Part shown: piece after piece, positions 1-8,746 of the stretch | Layout of the letters: each line of letters starts with the position of its first letter | How positions within the stretch are numbered: the stretch's first letter is position 1 | Assembly: GCA_019695185.1 (NCBI GenBank) | Contig: JAIBAN010000066.1 | Coordinates: 1-46,685 of the forward strand | Source: Blastocatellia bacterium | Lineage (GTDB): Bacteria > Acidobacteriota > Blastocatellia > Chloracidobacteriales > Chloracidobacteriaceae | Direction of reading: 5' to 3' | DNA length: 46,685 nt | The notes under the pieces: generated by a model | Databases searched by the model: none | Seen by the model: the letters and a program-made list of their open reading frames with translations, nothing else | What the model was told of the DNA's origin: nothing | Made by a program: the position numbers and the translations under genes

Positions 1-168
1 GTGGTGGGAGGCTCATTTTTCAATGTCGTTGGAATCAAAGGAGATGGAAAAAGTCCCCATTTCCCTTTTAAAGCGTTTAGCCGACACGCTCTGCTTTGCT
101 GCCTAATGGCCAAAGTCGAGCTCAGGGTTAATATTTTTTCCCCATAGTTATTTTTTCAAGTTCCCATC

Positions 169-190
169 CGGAAGCCAATGCTTCCGTTTT
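169..190 (+). terminator. Terminator-like hairpin upstream of the FG-GAP gene
   Basis: A 7-bp perfect stem (CGGAAGC / GCTTCCG) with a CAAT loop is followed directly by TTTT. It ends about 44 bases before the start codon at 234, so it more likely ends a plus-strand gene lying left of the window than belongs to the next gene. The stem and T-run are short, so it could instead be a leader hairpin. The rest of 1-233 shows no recognisable coding sequence; it has an A/T-rich stretch at about 129-160. Confidence 0.4.
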
Positions 191-233
191 GCCTGTGGGC
201 AACCGTTCTTTGTCAATTTGAGGAGAGGCTTTT

Positions 234-3200
234 ATGAACATCAGTGTTCTTTCCAATTTTTACAGAAAGCTGTTTTTTATTCTTTTATTTGCTGTTTTTG
301 TAAGCATTTCCAATCCGTTTCCGCATGAGGCCAATCAAACCCAAAAAGTCGTACCAGTCCTCACCCCTTCTTCAGATTTGCCTGAAACCCACCAGCTTAC
401 GGTTTCACCCAAACTGACCACCTGTGCCGGGGTTTCTTTTGCTGCTGCTGCCGGTTCCCCTTTTTCAACCGGCAATTCCCCCGGACCAATCATTGCCGCC
501 CGATTTGACCAGAACGCCACCACCGATTTGCTGGTTGTCCAACAGGGAACCAACAATGTCCGCCCCTATTTTGGCAATGGGAGCGGTGGATTTACCGGTG
601 GCAGCAATCTGGCCGTCGGAAATCTGCCTTCGGCGGTTGTGGCCGGCGATTTCAATCGGGACGGGCAAACCGACTTTGCCGTCACCAATCAGGCTGACGG
701 TACGGTATCGGTTTATCTGCGCGCACCCGCCAATCCAAGTGGGTTTGTGGCAGCTCCAGGTTCCCCATTGACAGTTGACACCGGTCCCCGCGATTTGACG
801 GTGGGAGAATTTAACGGCGATGGAATTCCTGATTTGGCGGTTGCCTGTGGCGCAGCCAACCGGATTACCGTCGTACTCGGCACGGGAACCGGGGCTTTTT
901 CAACAGCTCCCGGTTCCCCCATTGCAACCAGCGGAAATGCAGTTGCGATTGTCCAGGCTGACCTGAACCGGGACGGCAAGACTGATTTGGTGGCGGTCAA
1001 CCCAACCGCCAATGCGCTGATTCTCTTGTCCGGCAATGGAAATGGCTCCTTTGCTGCTTTCCCATCTTCCCCGATGGGAGGCTTCACCTCGCCCAATTCA
1101 ATCGTTATCACAGACCTCAACCTGGATGGCATTCCCGATGCAGCCGTGGTCAATTCTCCGTTAGGAACCAACAGTGTCACGGTCCTCCTGGGAACCGGAA
1201 ATGGCGGATTCAATGTAACTGGTACCCCACTCGACCTTGGGAACAACATCTGCCAGGCAGTTTCCGCCGGGGATTTCAACTTTGACGGTAAACCCGACCT
1301 GGCCGCCCAGACCGGAACCGCCCTCCGTCTCTTTACCGGCAACGGGACCGGAGGTTTCACGGAAGCAGGCGGCTCACCCGTCAATGTTGGACTGCAACCA
1401 CAACGGGTGGCGCTGGGCGATTTCAATCAGGACGGCAAGGTTGATGTTGCCGTCACCAATGCGGGGTTGACTCCGAATGTAGTGGTTCAATTAAACGGCT
1501 GTGCGGCTGTCTGTCAGGCCAATTTTCCCCAACTCAGCCAAACCATCGGTGCCCCCACCTCCGTGAACGATGTGGCCCGGATGGATTTTAACTTTGACGG
1601 CAGGCCGGATTTGGTGGCGGCCATTGAAGATGGAACGGTCAAGGTTTATCCCGGATTGGGGAATGGCACCTTTGCCCCCAACCCGGCTGTTTCCGTCACC
1701 ACTGGTTTGTCAGCCAACCAGGTGATTGTGGGTGACTTTAACCGGGACGGGAAAGAAGATTGTGCCGTGCTTTCGACCGGCCCCAACAGTTTGAACATTT
1801 TGCTGCGGGGCTCCGGGCAAGCGCTGGTTCCGGCTGCCGGTTCGCCGCTTTCACTTCCCAGCCTGACCAGAGATGTGGACATGGCAGACTTTAACCAGGA
1901 TGGAATCACTGACCTTGCTTTTGGCACGAATTCCGGTTTTGTCTATGTCTATGTCGGAAATGGCAGCGGGGGCTTCAGCGCGGCCCTGGGTTCTCCCTTG
2001 GGTGGGTTTGGCTCGGTGCTGGGGGTTCAAGCAAGTGATTTTAACCGGGACGGCAAAGCCGACCTGGCCGTTGCAAGTGATGGTGGCAGTGGAATTTCAA
2101 TCTTGTTGGGAAATGGCGCAGGCGGCTTAACCCTGAATGGCCTGCTCAACGTCATCACACCCGGCTCGATGGTGGTGGGTGATTTTAACCTTGACGGTAA
2201 TCCTGACATCGCCACCACCAGTTTTCTTTCACCGAATGAAAGCCTGTACCTTTATCTGGGAGCCGGAAACGGTTCCTTTACCGTGGGAGCGGGATTTCCT
2301 TTCAACCTGAATGGACGGAATACGGAAATCAAAACCGCCGATTTTAATCAGGATGGAAAACCTGACCTGTTGGTTATTCTTACCAATCAGTTGAATGCCC
2401 AGGCCAACAACCAAGCCACCTTGTACCTGGGAAATGGAACCGGAACCCTGAGCCCGGCACCGAGTGCCCCTTATGTGGTGGGAACCCGGCCTCATGGTTG
2501 TGCGGTGGGCGATTTCAACCAGGACGGCAAAGCGGATTTTGTCACGGGAAATATCGTTTCCCTTGATCTGTCTGTGGCCATGAACACCTGTTGTCCGACG
2601 ATCACGATTGGCCCTCCCACCTTGAGCAACGGAGCCGTGGGCGCACCATTTTCCCAGAGCTTTTCCCAAACCGGTTCGTTGGGCAGCCCCACTTTCAGCC
2701 TGAGCGGAACCTTGCCTGCGGGAATGACTTTCGCCCCCTCAAGTGCGACCTTGTCCGGCACGCCATCCGAAGGTGGAACTTTTCCGATCACCGTGACCGT
2801 GAATGATTCGGAAGGGTGCAGCGGTTCAAAAAATTACGTTTTGGTAATCTGTGGTTTTTCAATAACGCCCCCAACCATATCCAATCAGGCAGTTGGTTTT
2901 TTGTTTGCCGTCAGCTTTGGCACCACTGGAGGAACCAATCCCTTCACAGCCATTCTGACTGGAAATCTGCCTCCCGGCGTCACCTTTGACCCTCAGAGTA
3001 AAAACATCGTTGGGACTCCCACCCAAACCGGGAGTTTTTCCTTCACCGTCACCTTTACTGATGCAAATGGCTGTCAGGGCAGCCGGGACTATACCCTGGT
3101 GATTGTCTGTTCAACCGTCACGGTGAACCCAACCACAGTGCCAGCCGGAACCATCAATGCGAGCTACAATCAGACCTTCACCCAAACCGGCGGCCTTGCC

Positions 3201-5288
3201 CCAATCAGTTACACGTTGTCGGGAAGTCTTCCCGCAGGTTTGAGTTTTAATACTGGCACCGGTGTGCTTTCCGGTACGCCAACCCAAAAAGGAACCTTTA
3301 ACTTTACGGTTCGCGCTACCGATTTTTATAGTTGTACCGGGTTACGCAATTACGCCTTGACGATCAACTGTCAGTCCATCACGGTCAATCCGGCCTCTAT
3401 CGTTTCCCGCACCGTGGGGCAAGCCTTTAGTCAGACCTTTACCAATACCGGCGGGATTGGGGCCGTTTCCTACAGTTTCACGGGAACCATCCCGCCCGGA
3501 CTCACCTTTACCCCGGCCACCGGAGTTTTAAGTGGAACCCCAACCCAAAGCGGCAGTTTCCCCTTTACCATTACCGCCACGGATGCCAACGTTTGCACGG
3601 GTTCACGGGCGTACACCCTGACGGTGAACTGTCAGACCATCACGGTCAACCCGACCACTGTGACGGCGGGGGTCGTGGGACAGACATTGAACCGGACCTT
3701 TACGCACACCGGCGGTATCGGGACGGTTGGCTTTTCCTTCACTGGCACCATTCCGCCCGGACTGACTTTTACCCCCGCCACTGGAGTGTTAGCTGGAACA
3801 CCCACCCAACCCGGCAGTTTTCCTTTTTCGATTACCGCCACGGATGCCAATAATTGTTCCGGCTCCCGCAGTTACAACCTGACGATTGCCTGTCAAACCA
3901 TCACCGTCAATCCAACTACCTTGCCGGGGGGCCAAATTGGCCAGCCTTATAACCAGACCATTTCGCAAACCGGAGGCAGCGGAGCCAGTTCGTTCAGTCT
4001 GACCGGAACCCTGCCCAACGGAATCACCTTGGCCGGAGCCACCGGAGTGCTGGCCGGAACCCCCACTCAGGGAGGGGATTTTTCCTTTACCGTCACAGCC
4101 ACGGATGCCAACGGTTGTACCGGAACCCGCAGCTACAGTCTGTTTATCAATTCCTGCCCAGTGATTACGGTCAACCCGGCAATCTTGACGCCAGGGCCGG
4201 TGGGTGCCCCCTACACGGTTGGCTTTGGAAACTCCGGAGGCAATGGTGCCATCACCTTTTCGCTGACCGGAACCCTTCCCACCGGGCTGACATTCAACGC
4301 CGCCGCCGCTACCTTGACCGGAGTGCCAACCCAATCAGGCAGTTTTCCGATTACGGTCACAGCGACGGATGCCAATGCCTGCACGGGCAGTCGCAATTAC
4401 ACCCTGGTCATCACCCAGCCGGGAATGCTCCAGTTGAGTGCAGCCAATTACAGCGTCAATGAAGCCAATCTGGCGGTCACCATCACGGTCATTCGGACCA
4501 ACGGAACCAGCGGAACCGTGACGGTTGGGTATGCAACCAGCAACGCCACCGCCACGGCACCGGAAGATTATGCCCCGCAAACCGGCACCCTGACGTTTGC
4601 CGACGGCGAATTTTACAAGACCTTCACGATTCCGATTGTCAACGACAACCAGCCCGAAGCCGATGAGTTCGTGAACCTTTCCGTGAACAATCCCACCGGC
4701 GGCGCGACGTTGGGCAGCCAAACCACCGCGCTGCTCCGAATTGTGGACCCCAACGCGGTAACCCCCACCACGACGCAATTTTATCCATTCACCACAACCA
4801 GCGGAAAAACCATTACCATCAAAGGAACCGGATTTGTGGCTGGCGGCACCAGCGTTTTCTTTGGCGGTTCCAGACTGATTCCGGCTGCTTCGGTCAGCGT
4901 CGTTGATGCCTCCACGTTGCAGGTCGTCGTACCGGCTTCTACCACCGGCAACGGCAATGTGAATGGATACGTAACCATTCAGGTCCCTGGCAACATTACG
5001 ACCACGACCCAGGGCGTGGCCTGGGATATTGCCAATCCGGGCCTTCCCACGGCGTCCTTCCCTGAATTGCTTTTGTGGGGTGACGTGACCGGAGACGGCA
5101 CCTTTGCCACCAGCGATGTTTCCCTGGCACGGGCCTTTACCCTGGCGCAAACCAACCTCACGTTCCGTCAATTGCTGGCGGCGGATGTGGTTCCGCTCAA
5201 TGCCAACGGAAGTCGGGGCAACGGCGCAGTCAACACGGTGGATATTGCCTTTTTACGGGCGGTAACCCAGGCTCAGGCCCAGTTTTAG
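234..5288 (+). CDS. Large secreted FG-GAP / putative-Ig / Calx-beta / IPT protein with dockerin-like end
   Basis: A 1684-residue exported protein, probably an adhesin-like or surface protein; its ligand cannot be told. The start is supported by AGGAGAGG at 221-228. Residues 1 to about 30 form a signal peptide or N-terminal anchor (hydrophobic FFILLFAVFVSI). Residues about 85-780 hold 14 FG-GAP/VCBS repeats, 13 with a clear calcium-loop pattern D-x-N-x-D-G-x-x-D (e.g. GDFNRDGQTD). A Cys-containing linker splits them 7 + 7, suggesting two seven-bladed propellers. Residues about 785-1395 hold seven He_PIG-type Ig-like repeats, each opening with a Cys and TITVNP-like strand and containing LPxGLTF and SGTPTQ motifs. 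A Calx-beta domain (about 1397-1505) and an IPT/TIG-like domain (about 1510-1595) follow. The last 70 residues carry two dockerin-like segments (GDVTGDGTFATSDVSLAR and GNGAVNTVDIAFLRAV). The domain calls are firm; the biological role is unknown. Confidence 0.9.
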   Translation: MNISVLSNFYRKLFFILLFAVFVSISNPFPHEANQTQKVVPVLTPSSDLPETHQLTVSPKLTTCAGVSFAAAAGSPFSTGNSPGPIIAARFDQNATTDLLVVQQGTNNVRPYFGNGSGGFTGGSNLAVGNLPSAVVAGDFNRDGQTDFAVTNQADGTVSVYLRAPANPSGFVAAPGSPLTVDTGPRDLTVGEFNGDGIPDLAVACGAANRITVVLGTGTGAFSTAPGSPIATSGNAVAIVQADLNRDGKTDLVAVNPTANALILLSGNGNGSFAAFPSSPMGGFTSPNSIVITDLNLDGIPDAAVVNSPLGTNSVTVLLGTGNGGFNVTGTPLDLGNNICQAVSAGDFNFDGKPDLAAQTGTALRLFTGNGTGGFTEAGGSPVNVGLQPQRVALGDFNQDGKVDVAVTNAGLTPNVVVQLNGCAAVCQANFPQLSQTIGAPTSVNDVARMDFNFDGRPDLVAAIEDGTVKVYPGLGNGTFAPNPAVSVTTGLSANQVIVGDFNRDGKEDCAVLSTGPNSLNILLRGSGQALVPAAGSPLSLPSLTRDVDMADFNQDGITDLAFGTNSGFVYVYVGNGSGGFSAALGSPLGGFGSVLGVQASDFNRDGKADLAVASDGGSGISILLGNGAGGLTLNGLLNVITPGSMVVGDFNLDGNPDIATTSFLSPNESLYLYLGAGNGSFTVGAGFPFNLNGRNTEIKTADFNQDGKPDLLVILTNQLNAQANNQATLYLGNGTGTLSPAPSAPYVVGTRPHGCAVGDFNQDGKADFVTGNIVSLDLSVAMNTCCPTITIGPPTLSNGAVGAPFSQSFSQTGSLGSPTFSLSGTLPAGMTFAPSSATLSGTPSEGGTFPITVTVNDSEGCSGSKNYVLVICGFSITPPTISNQAVGFLFAVSFGTTGGTNPFTAILTGNLPPGVTFDPQSKNIVGTPTQTGSFSFTVTFTDANGCQGSRDYTLVIVCSTVTVNPTTVPAGTINASYNQTFTQTGGLAPISYTLSGSLPAGLSFNTGTGVLSGTPTQKGTFNFTVRATDFYSCTGLRNYALTINCQSITVNPASIVSRTVGQAFSQTFTNTGGIGAVSYSFTGTIPPGLTFTPATGVLSGTPTQSGSFPFTITATDANVCTGSRAYTLTVNCQTITVNPTTVTAGVVGQTLNRTFTHTGGIGTVGFSFTGTIPPGLTFTPATGVLAGTPTQPGSFPFSITATDANNCSGSRSYNLTIACQTITVNPTTLPGGQIGQPYNQTISQTGGSGASSFSLTGTLPNGITLAGATGVLAGTPTQGGDFSFTVTATDANGCTGTRSYSLFINSCPVITVNPAILTPGPVGAPYTVGFGNSGGNGAITFSLTGTLPTGLTFNAAAATLTGVPTQSGSFPITVTATDANACTGSRNYTLVITQPGMLQLSAANYSVNEANLAVTITVIRTNGTSGTVTVGYATSNATATAPEDYAPQTGTLTFADGEFYKTFTIPIVNDNQPEADEFVNLSVNNPTGGATLGSQTTALLRIVDPNAVTPTTTQFYPFTTTSGKTITIKGTGFVAGGTSVFFGGSRLIPAASVSVVDASTLQVVVPASTTGNGNVNGYVTIQVPGNITTTTQGVAWDIANPGLPTASFPELLLWGDVTGDGTFATSDVSLARAFTLAQTNLTFRQLLAADVVPLNANGSRGNGAVNTVDIAFLRAVTQAQAQF

Positions 5289-5334
5289 GGTTGTGAAAAA
5301 GTTCAACCTGTAATTTTTAGATGCTGTCTCATTT

Positions 5335-5410
5335 TTCACCGCAGAGACGCAGAGAAGGCGCAGAGAAAACAAAGAAAAACTCTGCGAAAACTCTGCGCCT
5401 CTGCGGTGAA
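5335..5410. repeat. Dispersed palindromic repeat, copy 1 (CACCGCAGAG...CTCTGCGGTG)
   Basis: A 12-bp perfect inverted repeat (TTCACCGCAGAG at 5335-5346, CTCTGCGGTGAA at 5399-5410) encloses further CGCAGAG and CTCTGCG words, so the whole 76 bases can fold into a long hairpin. It lies between the convergent FG-GAP gene and the RND pump gene and may act as a two-way terminator. A weaker stem (GGTTG...CAACC, then TGTAATTTTT) precedes it at about 5289-5318. Related copies lie at 16685-16784 and 43167-43270. Confidence 0.8.
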
Positions 5411-5446
5411 GAATTTGTTCAAAACATCTGTGGTTCAATGAGGCAA

Positions 5447-8400
5447 TCAATTTTGAGGAACCGTATCAATGGCCTCCAGCTCATCGTCCTCGGTTTGCAA
5501 CTCTCGGCCTTCCAGCCAGCCGTAAACCAGGCCATAGACCATTGGCAACACAACCAGAATCAGGATGGCCGAGGTCACCATGCCACCGACCACCACCCGT
5601 GCCAGGGGCCGTTGGGTTTCGGAACCAATCCCGGTTGCCACCGAAGCCGGTAGCAGTCCGATGGCCGCTGCCAGCGCAGCCATCAGCACGGGGCGGAGTT
5701 GCAGTTCCGCCCCGCGTCGGATGGCTTCCCGTAACGGAAATCCTTCAGCCCGCAGTTGCCTGATGCGGGAAACCAGAATCACCCCGCCCAGCACCGTTAC
5801 GCCAAACAGAGAGATAAACCCCACGGCGGACGAAATGCTGAAATTGGTTTTGGTCAGCAACAGCACAAACACCCCTCCGACCAACCCAAAGGGCACTGTT
5901 CCAATCAGCAGCAGGGCATCGGTAAAGCTCCGGAACGTGCTATAGAGCAGCAGGAAAATAATCACCACGCTGATGGGAACCACGATTTCCAGCCGCTGCA
6001 CCGCCAGTTGCAGGGATTGAAACTCGCCCGCCAGTTCATACCGGTACCCGGCAGGAAACTGGACGTTATGGGCAATTCGTTCTTGCAAATCGGTGATGGT
6101 GCTTTGCAGGTCACGCCCCCGGACGCTGAACTTGAGCGGAATGTACCGGGCATTGTCCTCCCGATAGACAAACGAAGCTCCGGTTTGGCGAGTGATGTCG
6201 GCCACCAGTTTGAGGGGAATCCGGCTTCCATCAGGCGACGTGATGGACAGGTTGGAAATGGCGTCCACCGTCCGGCGAAATTGCGGCAGGAACCGCACCA
6301 CCACATCAAACCGCCGTTCGCCGTCATACACTTGCGTGATGGCCTGTCCCCCAATCGCCGCCTGGACGACGCCGTTGACATCATTGGTTTCCAGCCCATA
6401 GCGGGCGACCCGTTCCCGGTCCACCCGAATCAACAGATTGGGTTGCCCCAGTTCCTTGAAAATCCCGGCGTCTTCCACTCCCGGAACATCTTTCATGACA
6501 TCCAGCACCTGATTGCCGACGGTTTCCAGCTTCTCCAAATCCTCGCCAAAGATTTTGATGGAGTTTTCGCCTTTGACCCCTGACATGGCTTCCTCGACGT
6601 TATCCTGAATGACTTGCGAAAAGTTAAAGGTGACACCCGGAAACTGGCTCAGTTCCTTGGACATCTGGTCAATCAGGACTTCTTTGGTGACCCCGGCGGG
6701 CCATTCCTCACGGGGTTTCAACTGGACGAAAAACTCGCAGTTGAAATAGCTGGTCGGGTCGGTGCCGTCCTCCGGTCGGCCCAACTGGTTGACGACGGTT
6801 GTAACCTCCGGATATTTCTTGAAAATCACCCGCATTTTATTGGCCAAATCCGAGGCATAGGGAAACGAAATCGTATTGGGCAGCGAAGCCCGCACATACA
6901 GGTTCCCTTCCTCCAGTTTGGGCATGAATTCCCCGCCGATAAACGGCAAAATGCCAGCCGTAAGGGCCAGCAGCAGGGTTGCGCCCGCAACGGTCAAACC
7001 AGGGTGACGAATGGTTTTGTCGAGAATTTTGCCGTACCAATGGCGGATGATGCGGACCAGCCAGGTCTCGTGTTCCTCATCCGCCGGTTTCAGCAGGAGC
7101 GAGGCCATGACCGGGGAAAAAGTCAAAGCCAGAATCAATGCCCCCGTCAATGCAACGCCATAGGTCAACGCCATCGGGCCAAAGACTTTTCCCTCCACCC
7201 CCTTCATGGTAAACAACGGCAGAAACGCCGCCACAATGATGGCCGTGGAAAAGAAAATCGGCGTGGTGACCTCCTTGGCCGATTGGGCTATCGTCCGGTG
7301 CATATTGTACCGATATTGGTTATGCGGGTCGGAAAGGTGCCGGTGAATGTTTTCAATCATGACCACCGAGGCATCCACGATGATGCCAAAATCAATGGCT
7401 CCCATTGAAATCAGGTTGGCTGATTCACCGCGCAGCACCATCACAATAAACGTAAAAAGCAGGGAAAGCGGAATTGACAGGGCCACCACCAGCGAAGCCC
7501 GCAAATCACCCAAAAAAGCCAACAGAATCAAGGCCACCAGCACCATTCCTTCAATCAGGGTATGGGTGACCGTGTGGGTGGTCAGGTTGATGAGGTTGGT
7601 CCGGTCATAGTAGGGAACAATCTGCACACCCGGAGGCAGTCCTCCGTGATTGAGAACCTCCACCTTTTTATGGACTTGTTCCAGTGTGGGAAGCGATTGT
7701 TCCCCCCGCCGCATCAGCACGACGCCCTGCACGATGTCGTTCTCCAAATCGCGCCCCACCCGTCCGTTGGGGACTTTGGGACCGATGGCGACTTCGCCCA
7801 GTTGTTTGACATAGACCGGGATTCCGTTTTTTTCCGCGACAGCCACGTTGCCGATGTCTTTTTCGTCCTTGAAGAGACCAACCCCCCGGACATTGAAGCT
7901 TTGCGCCCCCAGTTCCAGGTAATTTGCCCCCACATTCGAATTGCTGTTGGCCACCGCCTGCATCACCTGCGGCACGGAAAGGTTGAATTCCGCCAGTTTT
8001 CCAGGGTCCAGGTCAAGGTGGAATTCCTTGGTTTCGCCACCGAAACTGACCACATCAATCACGCCGGGAACCTGCTTGAACTGTCGCTCCAGCACCCAAT
8101 CCTGGATGGTTTTCAGTTCCATCAGGGATTTCCCTGCGCCCACCAACTGATAGCGATAGATTTCGCCCACGGCAGAGGTCGGGGAAAGCTGTGGTTGCAC
8201 CCCTGGCGGCAGGGTGGCCATCTGGAGCCGGTTCAAAACCTCCTGCCGGTCAAAATTATAGTCGCTTTCATATTTGAAATAGCATTTGATGTCCGTCAGG
8301 CCAAACAGGGAGATGGAACGCAGGTGGTCCAGCCCCGGCATTCCATTGAGCGAGGTTTCCAACGGAACCGTTATCTGGCGTTCCATTTCCTCGGCTGACC

Positions 8401-8566
8401 AGCCCTGATTCTGGGCGATGATTTCAATTGTGGGCGGCGAAGGGTCAGGATAGGCTTCGATGTTCAATTGCTTGAAGGCGAATAGTCCTCCCACCAGGAG
8501 CACCACCGAAAGAGCAATCACAATTACCCGTTCATGCAGCAAAAATGCGTTGAGTTTACTCATCAT
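5447..8566 (-). CDS. Heavy-metal efflux RND transporter, CzcA/CusA family
   Basis: Inner-membrane, proton-driven pump of a tripartite heavy-metal efflux complex, about 1039 residues (normal for the family). I chose the first of two adjacent ATGs (8566, 8563), which precede MSKLNAFLLHERVIVIALSV; an upstream TTG in frame at 8602 only adds non-conserved residues. The first TM helix, two large periplasmic loops and the second TM bundle are in the expected order. The TM4 signature DFGIIVDASVVMIEN keeps the two Asp and the Glu typical of HME-RND pumps, and its DFG form resembles divalent-cation (Co/Zn/Cd/Ni) pumps more than the Cu/Ag CusA form. It is the last gene of the set adaptor-outer membrane factor-pump. 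The metal itself is inferred. An 85-bp inverted repeat lies just upstream. Confidence 0.95.
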   Translation of the reverse strand: MMSKLNAFLLHERVIVIALSVVLLVGGLFAFKQLNIEAYPDPSPPTIEIIAQNQGWSAEEMERQITVPLETSLNGMPGLDHLRSISLFGLTDIKCYFKYESDYNFDRQEVLNRLQMATLPPGVQPQLSPTSAVGEIYRYQLVGAGKSLMELKTIQDWVLERQFKQVPGVIDVVSFGGETKEFHLDLDPGKLAEFNLSVPQVMQAVANSNSNVGANYLELGAQSFNVRGVGLFKDEKDIGNVAVAEKNGIPVYVKQLGEVAIGPKVPNGRVGRDLENDIVQGVVLMRRGEQSLPTLEQVHKKVEVLNHGGLPPGVQIVPYYDRTNLINLTTHTVTHTLIEGMVLVALILLAFLGDLRASLVVALSIPLSLLFTFIVMVLRGESANLISMGAIDFGIIVDASVVMIENIHRHLSDPHNQYRYNMHRTIAQSAKEVTTPIFFSTAIIVAAFLPLFTMKGVEGKVFGPMALTYGVALTGALILALTFSPVMASLLLKPADEEHETWLVRIIRHWYGKILDKTIRHPGLTVAGATLLLALTAGILPFIGGEFMPKLEEGNLYVRASLPNTISFPYASDLANKMRVIFKKYPEVTTVVNQLGRPEDGTDPTSYFNCEFFVQLKPREEWPAGVTKEVLIDQMSKELSQFPGVTFNFSQVIQDNVEEAMSGVKGENSIKIFGEDLEKLETVGNQVLDVMKDVPGVEDAGIFKELGQPNLLIRVDRERVARYGLETNDVNGVVQAAIGGQAITQVYDGERRFDVVVRFLPQFRRTVDAISNLSITSPDGSRIPLKLVADITRQTGASFVYREDNARYIPLKFSVRGRDLQSTITDLQERIAHNVQFPAGYRYELAGEFQSLQLAVQRLEIVVPISVVIIFLLLYSTFRSFTDALLLIGTVPFGLVGGVFVLLLTKTNFSISSAVGFISLFGVTVLGGVILVSRIRQLRAEGFPLREAIRRGAELQLRPVLMAALAAAIGLLPASVATGIGSETQRPLARVVVGGMVTSAILILVVLPMVYGLVYGWLEGRELQTEDDELEAIDTVPQN

Positions 8567-8643
8567 AGTTTGTTTTCCTGCCTGCACTGCGCAATCAGTC
8601 AATGAGCTTCCAGCTCTGTTTGGGTTCGGAATGGGGGAACAAT

Positions 8644-8728
8644 GTCAGGGGTCCGCCTTCAGGCATGAGATTTGGAAAATATTGAAAATAGAGGAATAAA
8701 ATCTCACGCCTGAGGGCGTAACCCTGAC
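8644..8728. repeat. Long imperfect inverted repeat between adaptor and pump genes
   Basis: Two 30-base arms, 8644-8673 and 8699-8728, are complementary at about 25 of 30 positions and enclose a 25-base A/T-rich loop. The arms start GTCAGGG and end GAGATTT. It sits within the efflux gene set, between the adaptor stop (8747) and the pump start (8566). It may be a dispersed palindromic element that now forms an mRNA hairpin, which could lower or uncouple pump expression. There is no T-run typical of an intrinsic terminator. Confidence 0.8.
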
Positions 8729-8746
8729 TCCGGAAAACAGCGTTTT

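Noticed and set aside
4335..5171. 278-codon minus-strand frame inside the FG-GAP gene
   Set aside because: Antisense shadow of the Calx-beta/IPT part; low-complexity translation.
5756..8398. Several 220-280-codon plus-strand frames across the RND pump gene
   Set aside because: All lie antisense to a protein with strong HME-RND motifs and show no domain or ribosome site.
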